From the NCBI GenBank assembly GCA_946902875.1, contig OX336342.1:9851523-9915522 (forward strand): a stretch of DNA of 64,000 nt, written 5' to 3'. Source of the stretch: Nematopogon swammerdamellus. Lineage: Eukaryota > Arthropoda > Insecta > Lepidoptera > Adelidae. This document shows, piece after piece, positions 1 through 11,163 of the stretch; the stretch's first letter is position 1; every line of letters begins with the position of its first letter. The translations under genes were made by a program, and so were the position numbers. The notes beneath the pieces are model-generated. The model was not told the DNA's origin. It did no database searches and saw only the letters and a list, made by a program, of their open reading frames with translations.

Positions 1-206
1 CACATTATTCAACTGACCACTGAGGCTAGGGACCATGCATTCGCAGTTAGATTTGCCAACTTCAACTGCTTCATTCTGCACACGCTCGATTTTTAGCACA
101 CCCGGGTTCAATATTGCAAAGACGGTATATTGCATCTAGCTAGCTAGAGGCTCGGTGCCAAATTTGTAGAGTCGAAGTTCTGCCGCTCCTCTCTTCCATC
201 TCTGCG

Positions 207-420
207 GTGTCCCGGAGACTCCCTCGCTCACTCCACAAAGGAGAAAGCCAACTTACTGGTGGCTACTGGTTTGCCCACATATTTTCCTCCGTCTCGGGCT
301 CTTCAGAGGGGCGTTGCCTATGCATGCCCCTGTCAGGCCGGAATGACATTCGCAGCCCCCACGTGCGGTCGAATGTCCATGGGCGTCGCTCGAGACCTTT
401 GGATGGCTCTGTGCCACGTG
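207..420 (+). pseudogene. LINE (Jockey-like) 3' end remnant
   Basis: The reading frame ends in HVRSNVHGRR, matching the end of the better copy at 61357-62200 (RIRPNVHGRR). About 200 bp remains, with a frameshift upstream of it. Confidence 0.6.
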
Positions 421-1330
421 CTTCTATAAAAAAAATTACAAATACATGTTTGCCATATTTGTGAATTTAAGCATTTATTAGTTTGTACGAATAGCTTCCG
501 CATCCTTCCGCGTTGTGCGCTCTACTTCATACACTTTCACAAAAATAATATTTGTGCTGCGCCGCTCCGCTGCATGTGTGATACCATCAATACATCACGG
601 TGTGCCACATACCGTCTAATACAAATTGTGTGCACGTATGCAGGTTACTTTTTCGGCAAATTAATTGCACGTACGTACGGCAATATCAGCTCAATCCGTT
701 TAAATTGTTCATAATAAAGCATGTCTCGTAACCGCCTTTCATTATTTTTGTTTACTTGGAATAACATTGAAAATTTGCAAAGCGATGCGATCTGAGTGAA
801 CTGGGTAAATTTAAACATTTCAGCGTGAATGTTCCGCACCCGCCCAAACATTTGTAAACATCACAGCACAGCGAGTGAGCGACGTGTGTGTATACACTAT
901 GCGGTGCGTGCTCAAGCCATATTCTTTGTGAACATGTTTATTGTAAGTGCAGGAAATTCTAATAAATAATGTGAGATATATTTTGGTGTACTTTCTTTTA
1001 TTATAATAAAATAGGTTTATAAACATTTAACAAGATGTCAAAACAAAGTATGGACTATGGATATAATCTTCTTTAGAAAACATATCTACCCATAATAATA
1101 TTCCACTATCTAAGTATAACCTATAATTCTATAGACCTATCTACATACTTTAATAGTAAAGTTTAGTATTTAATTCTCTGCATAGATTTTTCAAAATAAA
1201 AGATATTATCAAACATCAAATCTATTAATACTTTAAATATATTAATATATATATAAATATATATGATATATTCATTTAGTATAAGACATTATTTTACAAA
1301 TTTAATTCATCTGCGATAGAAATTATGAAA
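421..1330. other. AT-rich intergenic stretch
   Basis: No coding frame, repeat or RNA gene recognised. The short open frames here lack family features. Confidence 0.5.
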
Positions 1331-1505
1331 CAGTTTAATTTAAAGTTGGTTAAAGAGCTTGGTAAACTGCTCACGGAGGCGTCTGGGGACATCCGCGCGC
1401 CAAGCTACCTTAGGCAGAAGATCAGCCTAGCCATTCAGAGGGGGAACGCTGCCTCCGTCATCGGCACAATGCCAATTTCGCCGACGATGGAGGAATATTT
1501 TTAAT
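1331..1505 (+). pseudogene. LINE C-terminal remnant
   Basis: The frame reads YLRQKISLAIQRGNAASVIG, then PTMEEYF and stop. A second copy on the other strand at 20186-20405 ends QRISLAIKRGNAASV, so this is a repeated retroelement tail and not a host gene. Confidence 0.6.
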
Positions 1506-3062
1506 TATAGTTATTTTATTTTTTGTACCAATTAGCTTAAATTATTGTATATTCATGTTTAAATAAAGTATTTTTTAATTATGTTTAATTTATTAAAATT
1601 TTAGTCTAATGTGTCGACATTGAAGAAGTTTTGGCAAAACAGTCACAAAATGTTTTAAAATGTTGTTTTGAATGCATGTCATAGGTACATAAGAGTTCAC
1701 TAGATGTTCACATAAACAATATTGTTTTATAGATGTAGCATTTTATAATCAACATTTTGAACGTGGACAATTTTGAAATAAGTACTGGAAACTATTTTGA
1801 AAATTTATTTTTACAAATATTGACTTGACACACTGACACCTCTACTAAAACTATACCCTGATAAATGTGTCTTCCAACCACTTTGAAAACACCAGTGAAA
1901 GCCATCCTTGTGTTACGAAATACGCAAGGATGGATTGTTCCCCTTATATCCTAATGTACAGTAGGTCTGTAGAAGTACAGCTTCAGAGGCAAGGCAGTGG
2001 CAAGGCACTTACACATTTCTTTTAAACATTTAGTAAACAATTTGATGACGGTTCTATAATTTAATTTACAAAAACCTTTTATTTTTATTTTCATATAGTT
2101 TCCCACATAACTATGTAATTTATTTTATTCCTTTTGTGGATAATAAGTACAGAACTTTTACTTAAACAATAACCTTCAGTTTTCAGAGGACAGCCAATGT
2201 GTAAGTGGGAAGAGTACATCATTCTTACGCCATACACGTTGGCTGTACTCTAAAAGGGATCTTTGTTGTTTATGTACCCATACTGTAAATATGTTTTGGT
2301 AATTTATAGATTGGTATACAAGTAAATATAATATGGCTCTCAAGAATACAAGCTTAATTACAAGTTTAACAATAAATTATGAAGATGAGAGCCTTCACAG
2401 AGATAGTGGCACATCGATATTAGGGTATTAAACTTGGTTTTGTACATTATTTACACTTTATTAAATATTTCGGCGCTGTTGCCGTCATCATGGGTATTAA
2501 ACTTGGGAGCAACATTTATTCAAAGCTGAAAAGTATGAATTGACTAATAAATGATGGTCTTCCCTTCACACAGTAACTATTATAGAGCGTTCTGTGTATG
2601 TGCAAGACACATAAAAAAAAAACCATCAATTGCGACTCAGACTCAGACAGACCAATGTTTCCGTACCACCACGCAATATAGATATTTGTGTTATGTGTTT
2701 ACCAAAATAATTATGTTTTCGAAAATAACGAAACACATAAATAAAAACTACAGCAATGGTTTGACTGTCAGGCCATTGCTTCTTGTAGTTAAAATATAAA
2801 AAATTCTTTTTATTTGCCGCAACTATAATGTATAGTTGCGTTGAAAAAACCTGTAGTTTTCCTGTAATCTATGGCTTAATCTAACCCTATTAAAATAAAA
2901 ATTTTAGTTTTAGAAACCTAAGAGAACAGAAACCACTGAACTTAATTGTAAAAATCCTTAAAGTTAGGTCTTTTAAATGATAATGTTATGTTAACTTTTT
3001 TTTATTGGTACCAAACTGATCCCCATATTCATCTAAATAAAAGTTTATCTAGTATGCGTATG
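1506..3062. other. AT-rich intergenic stretch with small hairpins
   Basis: No gene recognised. Short inverted repeats occur at about 1898-1934 (CCATCCTTG / CAAGGATGG), 2190-2260 and 2820-2840. Confidence 0.45.
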
Positions 3063-3213
3063 CGTATATTACTTGTCTTTTTCTGGTTTGCACTTACCTC
3101 GGCCCGCGCTTCCGCACTTTGCCCCTCACGCATAGGGTTGCCATCCGTCCCGATATATCGGGACTGTCACCGTTATTGAGCTCTGTGTCCCGACGTCCCG
3201 ACAAAAGACTAAA

Positions 3214-3480
3214 ATGTCCCGATTGAAACTGCGCAATGGAAATTTAAATTTTCAGCGCGGCCAGTGCCCTTTCGAGCGGCATGGATCGGAAGTCGATCAA
3301 TTCGGTGGAAGAGAAATGGATTTAGTTTTTAAAGAGACTGAAAGTCCTGAAAGAAAATGCCAACCGTTGAAATTATGCGAGTATTTATTTGCAATCCCTG
3401 CTCACAACGCCACAGTGGAACGAATTTTAACATTGAAAAATGTTTTTTCGATCGCTCCGGTAGGGCCCCATTTTCGCTGA
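3214..3480 (+). pseudogene. hAT transposase C-terminal fragment
   Basis: The only recognisable motif is LFAIPAHNATVERI. The rest of the transposase is missing and the frame runs into unrelated sequence. It lies 81 bp inside the transposon end. Confidence 0.6.
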
Positions 3481-3792
3481 AAGTGTGTTTGCCTCGTGGC
3501 ATATAGTGGTTTAGGGCCACGAAGACACAGGATTTCAATGGCTTTCAGATGGAAAAGTCGAAAACTTTTTTCGAAAATTGAAAAAAAAACCAAAAAAAAA
3601 ACTTGATTTTTTAACACCTTCCCTCGGAATATCTGCGATATCTCCTGAACGAGGTCGAAAATCGAAAAACTGAGAGACATGTCTAGAGATATTGAGACGG
3701 GGAACATTTTATGTCTTATACTTTTTTTTGTGGGAGTGATACCGTGGGCGGTATGCTTGCCCTTAGCGGCGCGTGGAGCGTCGCCGTGCGGT

Positions 3793-4202
3793 ATTACTCT
3801 TTTTTTTTTTTTTTTTTTTTTTTATGGAAACTGACATGGTTGGCTACATCACCTACAACGTCCGTGATGTCAGCCCATAACACCGGGTGAACTAGGTGCC
3901 ATGTCAGTGCTTCCCCCTTTGATCGTGCCGGCTACACTGAACTGGTCGGAAAACACAAACTATTTACATAGCCGTTTTTGACCGACGTTTCATTCGGTGC
4001 GGTGGTACCAACCCGGGCGGGTTAAACCCTACCACCAAGTAAGATTAGGAGGGAAGGGACCTACAGTTTTACGAGGAATCCGAACCTCGGTCAGCCTCCA
4101 ACGGTCAGCGGTCACCCATCCAAGTACTGACCGCACCCAGCGTTGCTTAACATTCAATAGCGACAGTTGACTGTCTGCACCACTGAGCTATCGAGGCTGA
4201 CA
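3793..4202 (-). repeat. SINE family A, full length, nested in hAT
   Basis: The poly-T on the plus strand (3798-3823) is the A tail. The body runs to a head with box-A-like TAGCTCAGTGG, a 5S-rRNA-like stretch and a box-B-like GGTTCGGATTCC. The best preserved head of this family in the window. Confidence 0.9.
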
Positions 4203-5522
4203 ATACTCGGGCGTCATAGCCCTGTGGAACTTCGCAGCTTTGAGATACTAAGATCTATTAGGACTTAATAGACGCGGAAAATTAAGGGCTTTAGGATAGT
4301 ATAAACAAATTTTGGAAAAGTCGATATTTTTTTTTGAAAATAAAAAAATCAAAGAAATCTGTTTTTTAACATATTTTTTTTAGAATATCAATGATATTTC
4401 GTGATTAGAATATCAATGCTATTTCGTGAATGAAGTTGAAAATCGAAGAATAAAAATGTTAAAAACCACCTACAGATTAATATTGGAAAAGTCGAAAACT
4501 TTTTTTTTTAATTGGAAAAAAACCAAAAAAATACCATGATTTTTTAACACCTCCCCCCCGAAATTCTTCGATATCTCGAGAACGAGGTCGAAAATCGAAA
4601 AACAAAAAAAATTACTTAGAGATATTGAGACGGGGATCATTTTATGTCATTACACATTTTTCGTGGGAGTGATAGGGGAGGCGGTGAGTGTACCTGGAGC
4701 GGCGCCTTTTTATTGATTTTCGCGGTAACTCGAGTGTCGTAGCCCCGTGGTCCACGGGGCTACGACATAATAAATACTGTGACTCGACAAATGAAATTAT
4801 GATTTTGAAAAGATAGGTAACATCTGTGATATGTCTTCTGTTAGCAAGACAAGTTTATGTAAAAAAGGCATTTAATTATTGTAAAAAAAAATTGTAAACT
4901 CGCTCTAATAATTGTTATACCTAATAACGTGCTTTTATCATGATATGTGTATTAATACTTTAAATAAAGATTTAAAGTGAAAAAAAAATGGGGTGAGCGA
5001 TTTTTAGGCCCTAATAGATCTATGCCTTCGCGCCGAAGGCATGCAAAATTGCAGCTCAAAAAGAATACTTTTGTATTATTGTTTTTTTATTCACATTTTT
5101 TTCTTTCTAAAGAGGGCCCCAAATTGTTTTGTGCCCAGGGCCCCTGCATGATCTAAGACGGCCCTGTCCGTGGAACTTGGCAGGTTTGAGATACGAGGGT
5201 GTATTAGGGACTTGAAAGACGCGGAATTTTAAGAGGTTTTAGATTCCATCAAAATTTTGGAAAAGTCGAAAAGTTTTTTGGAAAATTGAAAAAAACTCCA
5301 AAAAATCTACGCCTTTTTAATAGCGACCCATCTTCTAACCTAACCTAAATTTAAATCTTAAGATTTAGGTCATCAAACTTAACCTAAATCTAAATCTTTT
5401 TCGGTCTAAATTTTAGTTTAGATTTTTTTAATAGTTTTTTTTATTGGTTTTGAAATTATTATTTTTTTAATTAAAAAAAATTCGATCGAAAAATTACGCG
5501 TTCTTACAGGGCTTTAAGATGG

Positions 5523-5599
5523 TACGACGCCTTAGGTTGTAGAGGTACCTAGGCGGCGCACATGCGCCCCCTAGGTACATCTACAACCTATGGCGTCGC
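5523..5599. repeat. Long hairpin inside the hAT-like element
   Basis: Arms of about 33 bp (GACGCCTTAGGTTGTAGAGG versus its near complement) around a GC-rich loop containing GGCGCACATGCGCC. Confidence 0.6.
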
Positions 5600-6190
5600 A
5601 GGTTCGAGGTACGAGGGCCCACCAGGTCTCAAAAGACGGTGGAATTCGAAGGGCTACAAGATGCCGTAAAAATATTACAAACATATATTTTTTTTTATAT
5701 TACAAACATTTTTTTTATCATTAATTCGTAGCGGATAATCTATAATAGCTAGGTTCATTTTCAATATCCCTTCAAGTCGCGTAGAGCACGAGATCTGTGA
5801 ATTTTTTTGTTAATGTCGGTCCAGTGGACAAAATCGCCTGGTCCCAGAGACTGTGGTGTCAAGATTTTATAGTTCATGTTAATTATGACACGACTTGCAA
5901 AGACACTTCTACAAATAATATTAAAGGGGACAAATAATTTCTTAAAAAAGCTAAATAAAATTTTACCTAAAATAAAAAAATATTATAATTGTCACAAAAT
6001 TTTGTATTTTTATACAACCCATCTTAGAAGTCCCGACGAGACCCTAACCAAATATGGCAACCCTACTCACGCAACACCCGCCGACACCCAGCCTTGGAGG
6101 AAATACTAGGCGTCAGCGGGTGTAGCGTGAGGCGCGAAGTGCGTAAGCGCGGGCCGAGGTAAGTGCAAACCAGAAACAGACGACTAGTAT

Positions 6191-7175
6191 GTGTGTGTCA
6201 TCCATCACTCACTTTGCCACATTTCAAGTTTCTACATTACTTAGTTTTCGAGAAAAGCCTCTGTCACGTACGGACACAGGAGTGATCTTATAAGAGTTCC
6301 GCTTTTACATTTTAAAGTACAGAATCCTAGAAATGACTAAGTTAAAAAAATACAATAATATCCGACCAACCATCTCAGTAATTGATGAATGAATAAATTA
6401 AAAAAAGTATATACGTGTCGTATTACAAACCTCCTCCTTATAATGAAGTAAGAAGTAAGAACATTTCATATAAAAACATTTTATTTTATACAAGAGGGTA
6501 GAGCTGTCATATCTTCGGCCCGTATACATAAAGAATTCTCAGTCTTAGGTCGGCCTCATCAATGCTTGAGGCTATACTCACAACTTCTACTCACAATAAT
6601 CTCGGCTCAACTGAGTCAAACCCAAGTTTAGAAATATCACGACTTTGCAAAATCTTACGTCTCCTAGTAAACTTTGCGTTCCAAGCCAATTTGCATTACT
6701 AATCCATGTGTATGACTGAAAAAAGGTAACGCAGGCAACAAGAACACATTGACCTAATTTTGTCTATGAATACGATTGAGTAAGCTCGGCCGAGTAAGAT
6801 GGCAGAACGACTTTACTGAGTTGATGTGAGTACGCTCTATGTATATCGGCCTTAGACAATACCTATTCAGGTACTGTTCATTCCAGAGCTAAACAATACA
6901 CACACTCACACATCTTTACCCTACGCATGTATTAGGTGTCTGTGTGAGCTTTGTATACATGACCTTGCATAATTAAGATGTCTGAAACTTGTCAATTGTA
7001 AGATTATTCCCAGTGCCTTTTGTTCCTACAAGGCACATAGGAATGTTGGAATGTGAGTGAACCAACTCGACTGTAGACTTGTGTAGTTCAAGACATACGC
7101 CGGACGTATGAAGCATGAATAACTCTGGAACTTTCACCAGGCCCCATTTACATACAGTACAAAATTTAGATAACA
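6191..7175. other. Intergenic stretch, nothing recognised
   Basis: No gene or repeat recognised by eye in this AT-rich stretch. Confidence 0.45.
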
Positions 7176-7522
7176 CATTTTTTTTTATTTAACCGACACT
7201 TTTGGCTACATCACCTACAACATCCGTGATGTCAGCCCATAACACATTGGAGAACTAGGTTCCACGTCAGTGCTTCCCTTTGGTCGTGCCGGCCACACTG
7301 AACTGGATGGAAAATCGTAACTATTTACATAGCTGTGTCAACCGACCTTTCATTCATTGCGGTGGTACGAACCCGAGCAGGTTAAACCTAGTGAGGTAAG
7401 ATCACCACGGTCATCCTGCAAAGGTTGAAAGGTCACCCATCCAAGTTCTGACCGCACCCAGGTGACCTTATGATCACGAATGACTGTTGACTAATCGCAC
7501 CACTGAGCACAGAGGCTGACAA
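7176..7522 (-). repeat. SINE family A copy
   Basis: Near full length, diverged. The 5S-like core reads GGTCAGAACTTGGATGGGTG. Ends in CCTCTGTGCTCAGTGG, a degraded box A. Confidence 0.8.
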
Positions 7523-7809
7523 TATCTAATAATAATATTTCAGATTATAATTTTTTTATTCGAAAGTAAAACTTCATACAAAAAGCATAACAATTATTAA
7601 TTTACATGTTGATCTGCAACTAAGCAGGGAAATTCCTGGTTTTTGGAAAACAGAGTTTTGTTTCCCACCAACTTGAAATTTTCTTGGTACAATGCTTTTA
7701 GACAAAAAAAATAAAAAAATAGAAGAAAAAGCGGCATGATTTGACTCCATATAAAAGAGATTGTAACAGCATTTTTGTGTTATGTTTAGCTAGTGTGATC
7801 TCTATTTAT

Positions 7810-8155
7810 TACCTTGTTCACTGTAATAGCAAGCAATGCAGTGAGCCATGCTGGAAATATCTCTACGTGTGACGGGGCAATTCTTCGCTGGACAATATTG
7901 GACACCGGGTGGCTAAGCTGAAGTGGCAGTGTGCTGGGCACATTATTATAATTTTTTTTTTTTATGGTAACTGACACGGTTGGCTACATCACCTACAACA
8001 TCCGTGATGTCAGCCCATAACACCGGGTGAACTTGGTGCCACGTCAGTGCTTCCCTTCGGTCGGCGAGATGACGACCTGTTACAGTAAACGGGTCCTACA
8101 CTATACACTGGCGGCCGTGGGCAGGGAAACAGAGTGTGGGACCACCTGCCAGCAC
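7810..8155 (+). pseudogene. RTE-like LINE 3' coding remnant, split by a SINE
   Basis: Fragments of the reverse transcriptase C terminus (GHRVAKLKWQ.. and GGRGQ..RVW) match the fuller copy at 22794-23174 in opposite orientation. A SINE A (7950-8063) interrupts it. Confidence 0.65.
7950..8063 (-). repeat. SINE family A, 3' fragment
   Basis: Tail and the first about 100 bp of the 3' body only. Breaks off at CTTCGGTCG. Confidence 0.8.
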
Positions 8156-8229
8156 TGATCTATTAGAGAAGCTCCTACTAAGAAAGATTCATTGAATTGG
8201 TATCACAACAACTGGGGTATGAGGAAAAT

Positions 8230-8598
8230 CAGCCTCGATAGCTCAGTGGTGCAAACAGTCAACTGTCCCTATTGATTGTTAAGCAACGCTGGGCCGGTCA
8301 GTGCTTGGATGGGTCGCCGCTCGACCATTGGAGGCTGACCGTGGTTCGGATTCCACGTAAAACTGTACGTCCCTTCCCTTCTTACCTTACTAGGTGATAG
8401 GGTTCAACCCGCCCGGGTTGGTACCACGGCACTGAATGAAACGGCTATGTAGTAGAATAGTTTTTGTTTCCCGTTCAGTGTAGCCGGCACGACTGAAGGG
8501 AAGCACTGACATGGCACCTAGTTCACCCGGTGTTATGGGTTGACATCACGGATGTTGTGGGTAATGTAGCCGAACGTGTCAGTTTCCATAAAAAAAAG
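8230..8598 (+). repeat. SINE family A, full length
   Basis: Head GCCTCGATAGCTCAGTGG, 5S-like core TTAAGCAACGCTGGGCCGGT, GTGGTTCGGATTCC, body, and poly-A after CAGTTTCCAT. Opposite in orientation to its neighbour at 8641. Confidence 0.9.
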
Positions 8599-8640
8599 GT
8601 AGTGCGTGAAGCGAGGGGGGGAAACGAGGGTTAGCGGTAT

Positions 8641-8852
8641 TTTTTATTTTTTATTTTTTTTTATTACGGAAACTGACACGGTTGGCTAACATCACCTACA
8701 ACATCCGTGATGTAAGCCCATAACACCGGGTGAACTTGGTGCCACGTCAGTGCTTCCCTTCGTTCGTGCCGGCTACACTGAACTGGACGGAAAACACCAA
8801 CTATTTACATAGCCGTTTCGACCGACCTTTCATTCAGTGCAGTGGTACCAAG
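8641..8852 (-). repeat. SINE family A, head-truncated
   Basis: A-tail and 3' body present. Ends at GTGGTACCA, before the head. Confidence 0.85.
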
Positions 8853-9304
8853 AAACAGCTGAAGTTAGGTGTATGTCTAGCAGTGGACTCATAAATGCTG
8901 ACTGGTTGACTGTAATAAGATACGTAGGTATGCAACGAGGTAATGGCTGTACAGTTTATCGTGGTACTTAGAGCTTACAGCAGTGGCGGTTATCCAGGTG
9001 AAGCAAGTGAAGCACCGCCTCACTTAATTATCTTGAAGGTAAAGAAAAAAAAAATTTCAAAATACCATGAAAGAAAATTTAAAAAAAGTCCATCCAAACT
9101 GATCAGAGAACATTATAGACCAAAAAAGCGAACGGCGCACGGCGGCGCGGAGGCGAGCCGGCGGTGCGGCGCGGGGAGGTGGTGCGAGAGGGGTCCTTAG
9201 AGGCGACGAACGAAATACTTCAGCTCTGCGCCAAAGATGTGTTAGTGCATACAATACACATGTACTTGTCCACGCGCGTGTGTTGGCGCAAATGCCGACA
9301 GCAC

Positions 9305-9942
9305 CATACAGCACAGCGCATAATTTGAAAAAGTACCAGGGGCACAGCCATGACAAGGAGCCGCACGCGCGGGAAAAAACATTGCATGACATTGTGCACA
9401 GTTGGTGAGACGCCGGACACATCCGGCTCATATCGCTTCACCTCGTAGAGACCAAAGTTGACCTTGAATTCGTTGCATTTACCTAGCAATTGAGGCGCTG
9501 ATAAATCCTGCTGCATGAACGATTACGTCGCGTCGTCGCTGCGCTCGCCTAGACGGGCGGCGAGCGCTCTGTGTTCCCTTGAAGTACCAGGGTATAATCG
9601 GTAGATAAGAGTCTCAGTAAATAACATAACATGTCATACAGCACAGCGCATAATTTGAAAAAGTACCAGGGACACAGCTATGACAAGGAGCCGCACGCGC
9701 GGGAAAAAACATTGCATGAAATTGTGCACAGTTGGTGAGACGCCGGACACATCCGGCTCATATCGCTTTGAATTCGTGGCATGTACCTAGCAATTGAGGC
9801 GCTAATAAATCCTGCTGCATAAGAACGATTACGTCGTCGCTGCGCTCGCCTAGACGAGCGGCGAGCGCTCATGAAGCTCATGAAGTACCAGGGTACAATC
9901 GGTAGATAAGAGTCTCAGTAAATAACATAACATGTCATACAA
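9305..9942. repeat. Two tandem 330-bp units inside the hAT-like element
   Basis: The sequence starting CATACAGCACAGCGCATAAT at 9305 recurs at 9635. Both units share the CTCGCCTAGACG.GCGGCGAGCG stem-like region. Confidence 0.85.
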
Positions 9943-10291
9943 TATTTTTTCCCGCGCACAGCTCCCCACCACGGCCAACCCTACCAAAAAGGTAACGATT
10001 TTGTGGTCCGATTGATGTTGAAGTACCAGGGTAGAATCGGTAGATACGTAAGAGTCTCTGTAAATAACATAATGTCACATAATATTTCTTCCCGCGCACA
10101 CAGCTCCCACGGCCTCTCTCGGCTGATCTCCTGGCACCTTTTCAAATTATGTGCAAAATTCTATCATAGGAATATCAAAGTATGGGCACACGAGTACGAG
10201 AACGAATGAAGTCCGCTGCGGGGTGTAGTGCGGGCAGGGGAGCGCGCGCTCGGCGAAGTTCGGCTGCAACTGGGCGCGCGCGAACTGCGAA

Positions 10292-10791
10292 CGTGTTGGT
10301 ACTCAAACTTCAGGTCTCGGTGAGATCTATCCATCTGTCACGTGAACTTTTGTTTTGGTCATAACTCGAGAACCACTGGTGCTAGACCCATCGTGTCGGT
10401 ACTCAAACTTCAGGTCTCGGTGAGATCTATCTATCTGTCACATGAACGTTTGTTTTGGTCATAACTCGAGCACCACAGGTGCTAGACCCATCGTGTTGGT
10501 ACTCAAACTTCAGGTCTCGGTGAAATCTATCCATCTGTCACATGAACGTTTGTTTTGGTCATAACTCGAGAACCACTGGTGCTAGACCCATCGTGTTGGT
10601 ACTCAAACTTCAGGTCTCGGTGAGATCTATCCATCTGTCACATGAACTTTTGTTTTGGTCATAACTCGAGAACCACTGGTGCTAGACCCATCGTGTTGGT
10701 ACTCAAACTTCAGGTCTCGGTGAGATCTATCCATCTGTCACATGAACTTTTGTTTTGGTCATAACTCGAGAACCACTGGTGCTAGATCCAT
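10292..10791. repeat. Five 100-bp tandem units inside the hAT-like element
   Basis: Units start CGTGTTGGTACTCAAACTTC at 10292, 10392, 10492, 10592 and 10692, with a partial sixth at 10792. Exactly 100 bp each, nearly identical. Confidence 0.93.
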
Positions 10792-10854
10792 CGTATTGGT
10801 ACTCAAACTTCAGGTCTAAGCTATGTAGGTGGATTTTTAGTCGCCTCACTAAAA

Positions 10855-10860
10855 TTTATT
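10855..10860 (-). terminator. Candidate poly(A) signal for bigmax, inside a transposon end
   Basis: AATAAA on the minus strand, 136 bases past the bigmax stop. No AATAAA or ATTAAA was seen between the stop and the transposon edge at 10877. Confidence 0.45.
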
Positions 10861-10995
10861 GGTCAAAGCCGCCACTGGCTTACAGCGTACAGAACTCAGA
10901 CAGAAAGTATACTAATATATTGCAAATGGAGGTTCAGGTGATGGAGAGAGTGTATTGAATAACGGACTTGCCAACCGTCCTATTGCAAGATGTAG

Positions 10996-11163
10996 TTAAC
11001 CGGTATAGTTCTGGTCTCGCAGCACGTTATGGACCATGCCCCTGAGGGTCTGAGGCTTGCAGTACTCCTCGAGCCAGTTGAAGACGCCGGCCGAAAACTC
11101 TGCGAAGTTGTTCACCGGAACCCCCTCGAACGACTCAAACAGTTGATCCATTATGCCCTGGAA
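10996..11163 (-). CDS. bigmax: bigmax exon 5 (C-terminal dimerisation domain, stop)
   Basis: 55 residues ending NVLRDQNYTG and a TAA at 10998-10996. Acceptor ATCAG. Encodes the Mlx-family C-terminal domain, including NWLEEYCKPQTLR. Confidence 0.95.
   Translation of the reverse strand, partial: FQGIMDQLFESFEGVPVNNFAEFSAGVFNWLEEYCKPQTLRGMVHNVLRDQNYTG

Larger units (their letters stand above)
3133..6065. mobile_element. hAT-like DNA transposon, 2.9 kb, degraded
   Basis: The ends are TAGGGTTGCCAT and ATGGCAACCCTA, flanked by an exact 8-bp duplication CTCACGCA (3125-3132 and 6066-6073). Inside, the plus-strand frame 3214-3480 contains EYLFAIPAHNATVERILTL, like the C-terminal dimerisation region of hAT transposases. 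The rest is degenerate AT-rich repeats, a nested SINE (3793-4202) and a hairpin (5523-5599). Not autonomous. Confidence 0.85.
3063..6190. mobile_element. Hairpin MITE interrupted by a hAT-like element
   Basis: The left piece (3063-3132) and right piece (6066-about 6190) are reverse complements over roughly 65 bp, sharing TCTGGTTTGCACTTACCTCG. Joined at the target duplication they form one palindromic element of about 190 bp. The hAT-like element 3133-6065 sits in it. Confidence 0.75.
8981..10877. mobile_element. hAT-like element, 1.9 kb, non-autonomous, with internal tandem repeats
   Basis: Ends CAGTGGCGG and CCGCCACTG with an exact 8-bp duplication GCTTACAG (8973-8980 and 10878-10885). No transposase frame is recognised. 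The interior is a 330-bp duplication (9305-about 9942), a partial third copy near 10019, and five 100-bp tandem units (10292-10791). Confidence 0.88.

Noticed and set aside
4070..4201. tRNA and 5S rRNA gene candidates (also 8230-8360, 25623-25710, 29142-29216, 47191-47260)
   Set aside because: They are the promoter heads of SINE copies, followed by SINE bodies and A tails. None is a complete tRNA or 5S gene.
9057..9431. 124-codon minus-strand frame
   Set aside because: Lies across hAT-like tandem repeats; composition follows the GC-rich repeat and no family motif appears.
10292..10791. CRISPR-like regular array
   Set aside because: Units are contiguous 100-bp copies without distinct spacers, in a eukaryotic transposon.
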